In this document: positions 16,093-25,519 of the stretch, in pieces
Position numbering within the stretch: the stretch's first letter is position 1
How the letters are laid out: each line of letters starts with the position of its first letter
Assembly: GCA_963966275.1 (NCBI GenBank)
Contig: CAWZYQ010000031.1
Location: 1 to 32,177 of the forward strand
DNA: 32,177 nt
From: UBA10427 sp003500135
GTDB taxonomy: Bacteria > Bacteroidota > Bacteroidia > Cytophagales > Cyclobacteriaceae
Direction of reading: 5' to 3'
The notes under the pieces: generated by a model
Databases searched by the model: none
The model's input: the letters and a program-made list of their open reading frames with translations, nothing else
What the model was told of the DNA's origin: nothing
Made by a program: the position numbers and the translations under genes

Positions 16093-17322
16093 TTGAATAA
16101 GAAAAAAATCATTAATGACCCGGTATACGGTTTCATAAATATACCCAATGAACTTATATACGATATTATTGATCATCCGTTTCTGCAAAGATTGCGCCGT
16201 ATAAAACAGCTCGGTTTAACTGATTATGTTTACCCGGGCGCACTCCACACACGGTTTCACCACGCTCTGGGGGCTATGCACCTCATGAAAGAGACACTGG
16301 ACAATTTGAGGGAAAAAGGGATTGAAATAGATGACGATGAATATACGGCCGCACTATTGGCCATTCTTTTACACGATATAGGCCATGCCCCGTTTTCACA
16401 TGCCCTGGAGCAGGTGTTGGCGCCAGGTGTGCCACATGAGCAAATTTCGTCGCTGATCATGGAAGAGCTGAACCGGCAATACAACGGGGCGCTGGACCTT
16501 GCTTTAAAGATGTTCAATAGCCAGTACGAAAGAAAGTTTTTCAACCAGCTGATAGCCAGTCAACTCGATATTGATCGATTGGACTACCTTAATCGAGATA
16601 GCTTTTTCACTGGTGTGTCAGAAGGAAAAATAGGTTCTGAGCGTATTATTAAATTACTTACGGTAGTCAATAATGAAATAATTGTAGAGGAAAAAGGGAT
16701 TTACAGTATTGAAAATTTTCTTAGCGCCAGGCGTCTGATGTACTGGCAGGTATATTTACATAAAACCACCATTGGAGTAGAAAAAATGCTGATCCAGCTG
16801 GTCAGTCGAATGCGACATTTAATTCAAAATGGTGCAGAACTTCATTTTAGTCCCGAATTAAACTCTTTTTTATCAGGTCAATTCAGTGAAGAAGACTTTA
16901 AAAGGGATAAGAATTTACTGGCAGCTTACCTTTCTTTAGATGATTACGATATTCTTTATGCAGTAAAACAAGGGTTGCATTCGGGCGATAACGTGTTAAA
17001 GCAGTTGGGAGAGATGTTGCTCGAGAGAAAATTATTTAAGGTAAAACTTCAGGAATCACCTTTTAATGTGGGAGAGATAACATCACTCAAAGAGAAGGTT
17101 TCAGCACAATTAAAAGTCAATATGGAAGAAGCAGGTTTTTTTGTTTCAAGTGGAGAAATCAGTAATGCTGCCTATCTGATAGGCGGAAAAAAAATAAAAG
17201 TTTTAAAAAAATCAGGAGAAATTGTCGATGTGGCCGTTGCGTCGGACTTGCCAAATATCAAGGCTATGCGCAAAATCGTCAAAAAGTTTTATCTAAGCTG
17301 GCCTAAAATTTTAACTTTGTAG
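16093..17322 (+). CDS. HD domain phosphohydrolase (dNTPase/SAMHD1-like)
   Basis: Metal-dependent HD phosphohydrolase of 409 residues. The order DPVYGFINIP, HPFLQRLRRIKQLG, HTRFHHALG (H52, H56), LLHDIGHAPFSH (H94, D95) and SQLDIDRLDYLNRDS (D159-D164) is that of the YwfO/SAMHD1-like group, which hydrolyses (d)NTPs. All four HD metal ligands appear present. The start is a TTG, since the first in-frame ATG falls after the conserved HTRFHH motif. It is the first gene of a tightly spaced run leading into lpxD (21-base gap), an arrangement I associate with Bacteroidota. The substrate and any link to lipid A synthesis are unknown. Confidence 0.85.
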   Translation: MNKKKIINDPVYGFINIPNELIYDIIDHPFLQRLRRIKQLGLTDYVYPGALHTRFHHALGAMHLMKETLDNLREKGIEIDDDEYTAALLAILLHDIGHAPFSHALEQVLAPGVPHEQISSLIMEELNRQYNGALDLALKMFNSQYERKFFNQLIASQLDIDRLDYLNRDSFFTGVSEGKIGSERIIKLLTVVNNEIIVEEKGIYSIENFLSARRLMYWQVYLHKTTIGVEKMLIQLVSRMRHLIQNGAELHFSPELNSFLSGQFSEEDFKRDKNLLAAYLSLDDYDILYAVKQGLHSGDNVLKQLGEMLLERKLFKVKLQESPFNVGEITSLKEKVSAQLKVNMEEAGFFVSSGEISNAAYLIGGKKIKVLKKSGEIVDVAVASDLPNIKAMRKIVKKFYLSWPKILTL

Positions 17323-17343
17323 CATTCTACCTATAATATTTGA

Positions 17344-18384
17344 ATGAAATTTACAGTTGAACAGATAGCTGCTATGCTCGGTGCAAAATATGAGGGCAAT
17401 GGCAGGGAGGAAATTTTTACACTTGGCAAAATACAGGACGCAGAAAAAGGAAGTATTACTTTTTTATCTAACCCCAAGTATGAGCCCTTCATTTACGATA
17501 CTAAAGCTTCTGCCATTATCGTTGCACAGGATTTTGAGCCCAAAAAGCCGGTTAATTCCGTTTTGATCAGGGTAGAAGATCCCTATACGGCGTTCACAGT
17601 TTTGCTGGAAGAGTACCATAAAATTATCTCATTTAGCAAGAAAGGCATCGAACAACCTTCTTTTGTAAGTGAATCGGCCAAAGTAGGTGAGGATGTTTAT
17701 ATCGGTGCTTTTGCCTATGTCGGTGAAAAAGCCACTATTGGCAATAATGTAAAAATATACCCCAATGCATATATCGGAGATGACGTATCCATTGCTGATA
17801 ACACCATAATTTACGCCGGGGTAAAGATATATGCTCAATGCAAGATCGGTCAGAAGTGTGTCATTCACGCTGGTGCAGTTATTGGCAGTGATGGGTTTGG
17901 TTTTGCCCCCCAGCAGGATGGCAGTTATAAAACCATACCGCAGCTTGGCAATGTGATCATTGAGGATAATGTGGATATTGGAGCCAATACTACAATAGAT
18001 TGTGCCACCTTAGGCTCCACTGTCGTAAAAAAAGGTGCAAAAATCGATAATTTAGTACAGCTTGCGCACAATGTTGAGATTGGCGATAACACCGTAATTG
18101 CAGCTCAGTCTGGCGTTTCGGGTTCCACCAAAATGGGTAAAAACTGCGTTATTGCCGGACAGGTGGGCATTGTAGGCCATCTGGAAATTGCCGATAGAAC
18201 CACATTGGCAGCGAAAACAGGCTTGTCGAAATCCATAAAAAAACCGGATACTATTAAATTTGGTTACCCTGCCCTGGACCACAAAGAGTACATGAAGTCA
18301 TTTGCGCTATTTAAAAAATTGCCCGAATTACAGGAGCGCATCAATGAACTTGAAAAAAAAGTCTTAGATTTGCGGGCTGATTAA
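17344..18384 (+). CDS. lpxD: UDP-3-O-acylglucosamine N-acyltransferase
   Basis: Third step of lipid A synthesis: N-acylation of UDP-3-O-acylglucosamine from 3-hydroxyacyl-ACP. The 346-residue protein has the N-terminal LpxD uridine-binding domain (about 1-100, with ITFLSNPKYEPF), a long left-handed hexapeptide-repeat helix (about 105-315), and a C-terminal helix (LPELQERINELEKKV). GSDGFGFAPQQDGSYKTIPQ and QLAHNVEIGDNTVIAAQSG, the latter with the catalytic His, are diagnostic. The ATG is 21 bases from the HD stop, and lpxC/fabZ follows after 10 bases. The placement is that of a lipid A operon. Confidence 0.95.
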   Translation: MKFTVEQIAAMLGAKYEGNGREEIFTLGKIQDAEKGSITFLSNPKYEPFIYDTKASAIIVAQDFEPKKPVNSVLIRVEDPYTAFTVLLEEYHKIISFSKKGIEQPSFVSESAKVGEDVYIGAFAYVGEKATIGNNVKIYPNAYIGDDVSIADNTIIYAGVKIYAQCKIGQKCVIHAGAVIGSDGFGFAPQQDGSYKTIPQLGNVIIEDNVDIGANTTIDCATLGSTVVKKGAKIDNLVQLAHNVEIGDNTVIAAQSGVSGSTKMGKNCVIAGQVGIVGHLEIADRTTLAAKTGLSKSIKKPDTIKFGYPALDHKEYMKSFALFKKLPELQERINELEKKVLDLRAD

Positions 18385-18394
18385 TAGACCTCAT

Positions 18395-19783
18395 ATGTTC
18401 ATTAAGCAACACACTATTAAGAAGTCGGTTACGGTCTCTGGAGTAGGTTTGCACACTGGTGTGGAATCCAACATGACTTTTTTACCGGCAAAACCCAATC
18501 ATGGAATAAAATTTCAAAGAATAGATATTGAAGGTCAACCCCTTGTTGATGCCGATGTCGATAACGTGGTTGATCTATCGAGAGGTACTACTATAGAACA
18601 AAGTGGCGCCAGGGTAAATACAGTAGAGCACACCATGGCTGCATTGGCAGGCCTTCAGATCGACAACATCCTGATTCAGATCGACGGCCCGGAACCTCCC
18701 ATAATGGATGGGAGTTCGCAGCAGTTTATAAATATTCTGAAAGAGGCCGGCCTTGAAGAGCAAAACGCTCTGCGGAATTTCTTTGAAGTTCCTGAAGGAG
18801 TCTTCTATCGCGACCATGAAAGGAATGTAGAGATTGCAGCGCTTCCACTCGATGATTACCGGTTAACGGTTATGATCGACTACAATTCTCCTGTTTTGGG
18901 CAGCCAGCATGCTTCACTGAATAATATTTCTGAATTTGAAAGAGAAGTAGCCTCTTCCAGAACGTTTTGCTTCCTGCACGAACTCGAAATGCTATACAAG
19001 CAGAACCTTATTCGTGGGGGAGACCTAAATAATGCGATTGTAGTGGTAGACCGTATGGTGGAAGATGGAGAGCTGGATTATCTGGCCAACCTTTTTAACA
19101 AAGACAAGGTAGAGGTTCAGTCGGAGGGGATTTTAAATAATGTGGAATTACGTCATAAAAATGAACCAGCACGGCACAAGCTTCTCGATCTGGTGGGCGA
19201 TTTAGCGCTGGCGGGCCGACCGTTGAAGGGACAGATTCTTGCTGCCCGTCCGGGACATGCGGCAAATGTGGCTTTCGCTAAAAAGCTGAAAACACTCATG
19301 GATAAGCAGTCGGGTAATGTACCGGCTTACAATCCTAATTTGCCACCGGTTTTTGATGTTAATCAGATAAAAGACATACTGCCCCACCGTTTCCCGTTTT
19401 TATTATTAGATAAAGTATTCTACCTTGATGATAATATAGTGGCAGGCGTAAAAAATGTCACGTATAATGAGCCTTTTTTCCAGGGGCATTTCCCGGGCAA
19501 TCCGGTAATGCCCGGAGTGCTAATCGTCGAGGCAATGGCTCAATTGGGGGGTATCTTTGTTTTGAATACGGTAGATAACCCGAAGGAATACTGGACGTAT
19601 TTTCTTAAAATAGAAGAGTGCAAGTTCCGGAAAATGGTGATGCCGGGTGATACCCTGGAATTAAATTGCGAACTGCTTGAACCCATAAAGCGCGGTATTG
19701 CCAGAATACGCGGCCGGGCATTTGTAGGAAAAACATTAGTGACCGAAAGTGTCATGATTGCGAGCATAGTCAAAAAGAAGTAA
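18395..19783 (+). CDS. lpxC/fabZ: Bifunctional LpxC deacetylase / FabZ dehydratase
   Basis: Fusion of UDP-3-O-acyl-GlcNAc deacetylase (about residues 1-305) and 3-hydroxyacyl-ACP dehydratase (about 320-462). LpxC zinc ligands are H79 (TVEHTMAALAG), H261 and D265 (ARHKLLDLVGD), with catalytic H288 in RPGHAAN; VDRMVEDGELD and GPEPPIMDGSS are also present. FabZ shows LPHRFPFLLLDKV and GHFPGNPVMPGVLIVEAMAQ with the catalytic His and Glu. The fusion couples the committed lipid A step with supply of acyl chains and is characteristic of Bacteroidota. The lpxA ATG shares one base with its TAA stop (TAATG), which suggests coupling. Confidence 0.96.
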   Translation: MFIKQHTIKKSVTVSGVGLHTGVESNMTFLPAKPNHGIKFQRIDIEGQPLVDADVDNVVDLSRGTTIEQSGARVNTVEHTMAALAGLQIDNILIQIDGPEPPIMDGSSQQFINILKEAGLEEQNALRNFFEVPEGVFYRDHERNVEIAALPLDDYRLTVMIDYNSPVLGSQHASLNNISEFEREVASSRTFCFLHELEMLYKQNLIRGGDLNNAIVVVDRMVEDGELDYLANLFNKDKVEVQSEGILNNVELRHKNEPARHKLLDLVGDLALAGRPLKGQILAARPGHAANVAFAKKLKTLMDKQSGNVPAYNPNLPPVFDVNQIKDILPHRFPFLLLDKVFYLDDNIVAGVKNVTYNEPFFQGHFPGNPVMPGVLIVEAMAQLGGIFVLNTVDNPKEYWTYFLKIEECKFRKMVMPGDTLELNCELLEPIKRGIARIRGRAFVGKTLVTESVMIASIVKKK

Positions 19784-20568
19784 TGAATCAGCCTTTAGCA
19801 TACGTACATCCTGAAGCAAAAATTGCCGATAATGTAGTGATAGAGCCCTTTACCACTATTTACAAAAATGTGGAAATTGGTGAAGGCACCTGGATAGGGT
19901 CTAATGTTACCATCATGGAAGGTGCCAGAATCGGTAAAAACTGTAAGATCTTTCCGGGAGCAGTGGTAAGCGGGGTGCCTCAGGACCTTAAATTCAAAGG
20001 GGAAGAAACTATAACTATTATCGGCGACAATACAGTTATCAGGGAGTGTGTAACCATTTCCCGTGGTACTGCCGACCGCTATAAAACAGTCATTGGCTCC
20101 GGTTGCCTGTTAATGGCTTACGTACATGTGGCGCATGATTGTACGATAGGCAATGGCTGTATCTTGGCAAATAGCACACAAGTGGCCGGTCACGTCACAA
20201 TTGATGATTTTGTAGTGGTAGGAGGCGCTTCAGCAGTGCACCAATTCGTAAAAATTGGTAAATATGTAATGGTCGCAGGTGGATCTCTGGTAAGAAAAGA
20301 TGTCCCTCCATTTGTCAAAGCAGCACGTGAACCCCTTAGCTATGCAGGTGTAAATAGTATTGGCCTAAGAAGAAGGGGCTTTACCAATGAAAAAATAAAT
20401 GAAATCCAGGAGGTATACCGCAATATTTATCTCAAAGGACTCAATAATGCCAAAGCCATTGATATCGTGCAGCTGGAAATGGACAGTTCCAAAGAAAAGG
20501 ATGAAATCCTTAATTTCATTCAGAACTCTGACAGGGGTATCATGAAAGGTTTTCTCAATAAGCAGTAA
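19783..20568 (+). CDS. lpxA: UDP-N-acetylglucosamine O-acyltransferase
   Basis: First step of lipid A synthesis: transfer of 3-hydroxyacyl from ACP to the 3-OH of UDP-GlcNAc. At 261 residues it matches the family. A left-handed beta helix of hexapeptide repeats fills about residues 5-185, with the catalytic His in YVHVAHDCTIGN, QVAGHVTIDD, and GGASAVHQFVKIGKY. The helical C-terminal domain begins at GVNSIGLRRRGF. Its ATG overlaps the lpxC/fabZ stop by one base. In many relatives efp follows lpxA; here the next gene is an ABC ATPase. Confidence 0.95.
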   Translation: MNQPLAYVHPEAKIADNVVIEPFTTIYKNVEIGEGTWIGSNVTIMEGARIGKNCKIFPGAVVSGVPQDLKFKGEETITIIGDNTVIRECVTISRGTADRYKTVIGSGCLLMAYVHVAHDCTIGNGCILANSTQVAGHVTIDDFVVVGGASAVHQFVKIGKYVMVAGGSLVRKDVPPFVKAAREPLSYAGVNSIGLRRRGFTNEKINEIQEVYRNIYLKGLNNAKAIDIVQLEMDSSKEKDEILNFIQNSDRGIMKGFLNKQ

Positions 20569-20595
20569 ATCCACTTTTATCAATTAATTTTTTTT

Positions 20596-21213
20596 GTGAG
20601 AGTTGTCCTCGAAGAAATCAGCAAGAAATACAACAGGGATTGGATCTTCAGAAATGTAAGTCTGTCGTTCGATAAAGGAGAACCGGTTGCGATAACAGGT
20701 CCGAATGGCAGCGGAAAGTCAACCTTGCTTCAGGTAATTGCTGGAAATGTACTGCCCAATCACGGCAAAGTTTATTACCAGAATCATAATGAAAATATTG
20801 AACCGGATGCATTTTACCGGCATATTGATATAGTTGCCCCGTATCTTGAATTGCCGGAAGAGTTTACACTTTTGGAATTCCTGAATTTTCATTTCAAGTT
20901 TAAAGTTTTATCCGTAGGGGTCAATAAAATAGATCTTCCGAAGCTTTTACAGCTTGAAGGCGCCGAACAAAAAGAAATCAGGCATTTCTCTACCGGAATG
21001 AAGCAAAGGTTGAAATTAGGCATTGCTTTGTTTTCTCAAAATCCGGTTTTATTACTTGACGAGCCCGCTACGAATCTCGATAAAAAAGGCCTAAATTGGT
21101 ATCTTGAAACAATAGCGAAGGCCAGGTCTGATAAACTTGTGCTTATTTGTTCAAACAGACCGGAAGAATACGATTTTTGTGAGCGAAAGGTAGATGTGTT
21201 GTCTTTTAAATAA
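20596..21213 (+). CDS. ABC transporter ATP-binding protein without a nearby permease
   Basis: Stand-alone ABC ATPase of 205 residues. Walker A is GPNGSGKST (about residues 36-44), the signature is FSTGMKQRLKLG, Walker B is LLLDEPATNLD, and the switch region is ICSNRPEEYD in place of the usual His (Asn at the H-loop position, as far as can be judged by eye). It resembles CcmA-like and small export-type subunits. The GTG start directly precedes the first strand. It lies 27 bases after lpxA and 4 bases before a lipoprotein gene. No membrane subunit is in the window, so the transported substrate, if any, is unknown; the operon position hints at envelope work, which is only inference. Confidence 0.85.
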   Translation: MRVVLEEISKKYNRDWIFRNVSLSFDKGEPVAITGPNGSGKSTLLQVIAGNVLPNHGKVYYQNHNENIEPDAFYRHIDIVAPYLELPEEFTLLEFLNFHFKFKVLSVGVNKIDLPKLLQLEGAEQKEIRHFSTGMKQRLKLGIALFSQNPVLLLDEPATNLDKKGLNWYLETIAKARSDKLVLICSNRPEEYDFCERKVDVLSFK

Positions 21214-21217
21214 CAAA

Positions 21218-21727
21218 ATGATGAGCAGGATTATTGTTCAATTTGGTTTGCTGTTGCTATTATCAGGCAGTTTTAGCTTGTCGGGATGCTTTGGTTTAGG
21301 TGGAGAAGGAGGTTCGACACTTACTGAACAGCAAGAAGCAACACAGTATTTGAGCTCAAGCAATACCTGGGGGGGAATTGACCGGGTTGATATTATAAAT
21401 ATGCCTGATGGAGTTGATGAAAGCGTGGTGAGCGCCTTATCCGTAACTTTTGGATCAACCGGCACTCCAAACTTTCAGCCTAACAATTTTAGAACTTCAG
21501 GCGCTTTGGATGTGCTTTCCGCCGAACCTGATGCTGCCTGGGAGTGGGTAGGCCTGGAAAATAATCTGATTCAACTCACCGGGGCGAGCAGCACCGAATT
21601 AACAAACTTTATAATTTTACGTGAAGAACAGCGGATCGAATTCACCTTTGAAGTTTCTGCCTCAGCAAATGGAGGTAAAATACTGGGGCTATCCGGGCAA
21701 TACAGGGTTTCCCTACAAAGAAACTGA
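21218..21727 (+). CDS. Small lipoprotein of unknown function
   Basis: About 169 residues from the ATG at 21218 (or 168 from the adjacent ATG at 21221). The signal peptide MMSRIIVQFGLLLLLSGSFS ends in a clean lipobox LSGC, followed by GFGLGGEGG-like flexible residues, so the mature protein is probably anchored in the outer membrane. An ATG at 21194 inside the ABC gene would place 8 extra residues before the signal and is unlikely. The mature part is Ser/Thr/Asn rich with predicted beta strands and no motif that I recognise. It closely follows the ABC ATPase, which suggests that both act on the envelope. It converges on mutS2 with an 11-base gap. Confidence 0.75.
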   Translation: MMSRIIVQFGLLLLLSGSFSLSGCFGLGGEGGSTLTEQQEATQYLSSSNTWGGIDRVDIINMPDGVDESVVSALSVTFGSTGTPNFQPNNFRTSGALDVLSAEPDAAWEWVGLENNLIQLTGASSTELTNFIILREEQRIEFTFEVSASANGGKILGLSGQYRVSLQRN

Positions 21728-21738
21728 TCCGATTATTC

Positions 21739-24141
21739 TTATTTCAATTCAACAATGGTAATGCCGTCACCTCCTCGATCGGCATGTTCATTGTAGAATG
21801 TTTGAATTTCCTTATAACCCCGAAGTTCCTGCCGTACTAAATCGCGAAGGATACCATTGCCTTTGCCGTGAAGTATTTTGATTGGAGATTGTTCAAAGAG
21901 TATGGCGCTATCGAGGAAATTGGTCAGTGCCGGAATGGCGGTTTCACCCCTTTGACCACGCAGGTCCAGCGTGGTTTCGAATTCGATCTTCACCTGATTA
22001 ATATCGTAGTTTGATGATCGAACCGTAGCGCTTTTACTTCTTTCCTCTTTTCTTGCCTGCTTTTTCGATACTTTTTCGAGCCGGTTAAGCTTGATCTTTG
22101 AAGTCAACTGCCCCAACATGATCTCTGCTGACTTCCCTTCTACTTTTATCACCTCACCTATTGTATCCTGGCCTTTAAGGCGCACAAAGTCACCCGGCTT
22201 GATCGGGCCTTCCAGTATTTTTATTTCCTCCGATTCATGCTTTTTCCGACTGGTTTTAAGCGGCTTGTTATTTTCCGTTATTTCCTTTAGTTCCGCCCTT
22301 AGCTGCTTTGTTTTTTCCCTGTCCGCCTGGCTTTCCCTGATTTCACGTACAATACGTTCGATTTCCCTGTTGGTGTCTTTGAGCTTTTGTCGCGCTTCAT
22401 TTCTCGCCTCATTGATCAATGTGTTCCGCTTTTCATCCAACTCATGTTTCAGGCTTTCATATTGGTTTAATGCCGTATCGAGGGCTCTTTGCTTTTTATC
22501 TATCGAATCGCGGGCTATTTTTAGCTCGCTACGTTCCTGTTCCAGCTCATTAAGTAGCTTATCCATTTTTACCTGGTCGTAGCCGATTTTTTTACGAGCC
22601 TGGTTGAGTATAAAAATGGGGATACCCATTTTTTCGGCAATTTCAAGGGCAAAAGAGCTTCCGGGTCGGCCTAATTCCAGTTCGTAAAGGGGCTCCAGCC
22701 GGGTCATATCGTACTTCATACTTGCATTGATGATGCCCTGCGTATGTTCTGCCATCTTTTTCAGGTTGCTGTAATGTGTGGTTACTACCCCACGCATCTT
22801 TTGCTTATTGTACTCGGTTAGCAAAGCTTCAGCGATTGAACCGCCAAACTGGGGGTCAGTTCCGGTGCCAAATTCATCAATCAGAAATAGCGATTCTTTA
22901 CGGCCCGATTTCAAAAAAGATTGCATATGGTGAAGATGTGAGCTGTAGGTACTAAGATCGTTATCAATGCTTTGCTCGTCACCAATATCAATGAAAATGT
23001 CTTTGAATATGCATGCGGTGGAGCCTTCCTGAACGGGGATAGGTAACCCGCATTGTAACATATACTGAAGCAGGCCTACAGTTTTCAGGCAAACAGACTT
23101 ACCTCCGGCATTTGGCCCGGAGATGACGATGATCTTATGGTCCTGATCGATATTGATATTGAGAGGAACGATCTTTTTACCTTCTTCCTCCAGTTTTCGT
23201 GATAGCAATGGGTGCCTTGCGTTGATCCAGTTAAATTGCAGTGGTTTGTCCCATTCGGGCAGAATGGCCTCAATTTTTCTGGCAAAAATCGCTTTGGCCT
23301 TGATCATATCTAAAATGCCGGATAGCCGGTTGAGGTGCAAAAGTGTCTCTTTGTGAGGCCTGAGTTCATCGGTGAGCGCTGTGAGAATTTTGATAATTTC
23401 CCTTTTTTCAACGAATTTAAGTTCACGGACATGGTTGTTAAGCTCCAGCACTTCGGCAGGCTCGAGGTATACGATGCTTCCTGTTGCTGATTCATCGTGG
23501 ATAAAACCCTTCACTTTGCGCTTGAACTCGGCTTTTATCGGAAGTACCAGTCGTCCGTTTCGAATGGTTAGTGAGCCATTTTCGGGCAGATAACCATTTT
23601 TTTTCGACCGTGAAATGATCTGGTGAAGCAGTTTCCTGGCTCGGTTTTCTTCGGTAATGATGGAGGCACGCACCTTGTTCAGCTCCGGGCTTGCTTTGTC
23701 TTTTACCTGCCCACGGTCATCAATTTTGTCATAAATCTGTTCCATCAAAACCGATGGGCTTTCGAAATGATCAAATAGCGTATTGAGCTGCGGGCATTCA
23801 TCTCTTCTCTTGTTAAGAAAGCCTGCAAAATCAATCACCTTTTCGATTCCGGATGCGACCTCGTAAAGTTGTTCCCCTTCTAAAAAAGCGCCTGGGGTCG
23901 AGGCGGTTTTGATATAAGGATACAAGTCGGGAAAATTAGTCGCTGGAATTGACTCGCCCGATTGCTGCAGTTTCATCAACTCACTGGTTTGGTCCAGCAA
24001 TTTCTGGAGCAGGTCTTTTTTAAAGGTAAAACTGATCTTTTCAACCTGGTTAGTGCCGAGTGTGCTACTGCAAAAGCTGGCAATCATCGATTTGATGCGG
24101 TCAAATCCAATCTTTTGTTCAAAGTTTTTTGGGATGAGCAT
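21739..24141 (-). CDS. mutS2: MutS2-type ATPase with C-terminal Smr endonuclease domain
   Basis: MutS2 homologue of 800 residues, the normal length. The N-terminal part has the MutS-like core and clamp (about 1-320) but no mismatch-recognition domain. The ATPase carries Walker A GPNAGGKSVCLKTVG, Walker B LFLIDEFGTGTDPQFGG and TTHYSNLKKMAEHT. A long charged coiled coil (about 515-625) follows, then a KOW-like region, and the Smr nuclease domain starts at LDLRGQRGETAIPAL with HGKGNGILRDLVRQEL. Family members suppress recombination, process branched DNA or rescue collided ribosomes. It lies 3 bases downstream of the DUF4296 gene on the same strand, so the two are cotranscribed. Confidence 0.95.
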   Translation of the reverse strand: MLIPKNFEQKIGFDRIKSMIASFCSSTLGTNQVEKISFTFKKDLLQKLLDQTSELMKLQQSGESIPATNFPDLYPYIKTASTPGAFLEGEQLYEVASGIEKVIDFAGFLNKRRDECPQLNTLFDHFESPSVLMEQIYDKIDDRGQVKDKASPELNKVRASIITEENRARKLLHQIISRSKKNGYLPENGSLTIRNGRLVLPIKAEFKRKVKGFIHDESATGSIVYLEPAEVLELNNHVRELKFVEKREIIKILTALTDELRPHKETLLHLNRLSGILDMIKAKAIFARKIEAILPEWDKPLQFNWINARHPLLSRKLEEEGKKIVPLNINIDQDHKIIVISGPNAGGKSVCLKTVGLLQYMLQCGLPIPVQEGSTACIFKDIFIDIGDEQSIDNDLSTYSSHLHHMQSFLKSGRKESLFLIDEFGTGTDPQFGGSIAEALLTEYNKQKMRGVVTTHYSNLKKMAEHTQGIINASMKYDMTRLEPLYELELGRPGSSFALEIAEKMGIPIFILNQARKKIGYDQVKMDKLLNELEQERSELKIARDSIDKKQRALDTALNQYESLKHELDEKRNTLINEARNEARQKLKDTNREIERIVREIRESQADREKTKQLRAELKEITENNKPLKTSRKKHESEEIKILEGPIKPGDFVRLKGQDTIGEVIKVEGKSAEIMLGQLTSKIKLNRLEKVSKKQARKEERSKSATVRSSNYDINQVKIEFETTLDLRGQRGETAIPALTNFLDSAILFEQSPIKILHGKGNGILRDLVRQELRGYKEIQTFYNEHADRGGDGITIVELK

Positions 24142-24144
24142 GGG

Positions 24145-24501
24145 TTATTTTTTCTCCGCTTCCTCTATTTCCAACAATCGCTCTTTTAAACTGAGGCTAT
24201 CGGCAATGATCTCATAGATTTTGTACAAGTCTTCAGGTTCGTTGATGTAATAGCCATAACTTTTTTCGTACAGGCTGTCAGTTACTCCATGCTTTTCGTA
24301 TAATTGTCCGATCATTCGGTTATAAACTACTTTGGCAGAGTCAGAGCGCAGGCGTAGTTCCTGGATTTTGGCCTCAAGGAGATAGGTGTCTTGCATAACA
24401 TCTGCCATTTTTTCAATGGAATAGATGCCTTCGGGCTTTTTATCGTCTGTGCTGCATGCCCAAAGCAGACAAATAGCCGATAATAAAAAAAGTTTTTTCA
24501 C
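24145..24501 (-). CDS. DUF4296-type lipoprotein
   Basis: 118-residue lipoprotein. The signal peptide MKKLFLLSAICLLWACS has a lipobox WAC ending at Cys 16. The mature part has the DUF4296 layout: a short linker, the PEGIYSIEKMADVMQDTYLLEA helix, then RMIGQLYEKHGVTDSLYEKSYGYYINEPEDLYKIYE. This small family occurs in Bacteroidota and has no known function. The 3-base gap to mutS2 suggests a shared transcript, which I take to be convenience rather than function. The divergent DUF58 gene lies 139 bases away. Confidence 0.8.
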   Translation of the reverse strand: MKKLFLLSAICLLWACSTDDKKPEGIYSIEKMADVMQDTYLLEAKIQELRLRSDSAKVVYNRMIGQLYEKHGVTDSLYEKSYGYYINEPEDLYKIYEIIADSLSLKERLLEIEEAEKK

Positions 24502-24640
24502 GGGTGAAAATTACTTAAAAAGGTTCTAATTTTAAAACCTGACAAAACTGAGACAACGAAAAAAAGCACGATTGCGTTTCGTAATTTCAGGGTGCATAGT
24601 CCTGTAGTTATTCGTTCATCAAATTTAATATCACCAGGGT

Positions 24641-25519
24641 ATGAGGGAAATTCTAAAGAGACTGAGACAATACGAGATCAAGATCCGAAAGGCCATCAAC
24701 TTCCAAATGCAAGGTGATTTTCATTCGGTATTTAAAGGTAGCGGCCTTGATTTCGACGACGTACGCGCCTATCAATATGGTGACGATATCAGAACGATTA
24801 ATTGGAACGTAAGTGCAAAAGGGCATGGGACTTTCGTAAATACCTACAAAGAGGATAAAGAGCAAAGTGTGTTCTTTATCGTCGATGTGAGCGCCTCTCA
24901 GGAAATCGGTTCGGAAGACAGGCAAAAAATTGATGTGGCGAAGGAAATATGTGGAGTTCTGGCGCTTTCGGCAGTGAAAGAAAACAGCCAGACCGGGCTT
25001 TTCTGTTTCAGCGATCAGAAAGAAAAGTATATTAAACCGGGCAAAGGGCAAAAACATGCCTATCAAATTATATCCGAATTAATAAAACTCAGGCCACAAT
25101 CGCGTAAGACAAGTATTCACAATGCGATAGTATATGCCCTGCATCAGATCAAGCGTAGAAGTGTCATTATTCTTATATCTGATTTTATTGATGAAGACTT
25201 TACACATGACCTGAAGGCGCTGGCAGGGAAGCACGACCTGATAGTGATACATATCAGCGAAAACAGGGAAACGAATTTGCCAAAACTCGGTATTGTGCCC
25301 TTGTACGATAATGAATCGAAGAAAACGATATGGGTGAACTCATCTTCACCGGCATTTCGAAAAATGATAAAAGCTAATTTTTCGCAGAAACACGAATGGC
25401 TCGAAGATTTCTGTCGCAAACAGGGAGCTAATTATCTCAATGTAGATGCTAAAGAAGACTATGTACCTAAACTTATTCAACTTTTCAGGATCAGAAATAA
25501 AGCTGGAAAAATTGCATAG
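24641..25519 (+). CDS. DUF58 domain protein of a Bat-type cluster
   Basis: Cytoplasmic DUF58 protein with a vWA-like fold, 292 residues, complete for the family. The diagnostic stretch GSGLDFDDVRAYQYGDD followed by IRTINWNVSAKGHG lies at about residues 31-66, then FFIVDVSASQ with a MIDAS-like D-x-S-x-S (DVSAS) and LISDFIDEDF. In Bat and MoxR-linked clusters, DUF58 proteins are placed between a MoxR AAA+ ATPase and membrane vWA proteins. Here no moxR lies in front: the gene is divergent from the DUF4296 lipoprotein. The following BatD-like gene overlaps its end by 8 bases if that gene starts at TTG 25512. Confidence 0.88.
   Translation: MREILKRLRQYEIKIRKAINFQMQGDFHSVFKGSGLDFDDVRAYQYGDDIRTINWNVSAKGHGTFVNTYKEDKEQSVFFIVDVSASQEIGSEDRQKIDVAKEICGVLALSAVKENSQTGLFCFSDQKEKYIKPGKGQKHAYQIISELIKLRPQSRKTSIHNAIVYALHQIKRRSVIILISDFIDEDFTHDLKALAGKHDLIVIHISENRETNLPKLGIVPLYDNESKKTIWVNSSSPAFRKMIKANFSQKHEWLEDFCRKQGANYLNVDAKEDYVPKLIQLFRIRNKAGKIA

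Noticed and set aside
22091..22582. 163-codon open frame on the plus strand
   Set aside because: It is the antisense shadow of mutS2, Ser/Phe rich, with no homology signal or start context.
25446..25511. ATG at 25446 or 25461 as the start of the BatD-like gene
   Set aside because: They put a polar stretch before the signal peptide and overlap the DUF58 gene by 59-74 bases; the TTG at 25512 gives a normal signal peptide and ribosome site.
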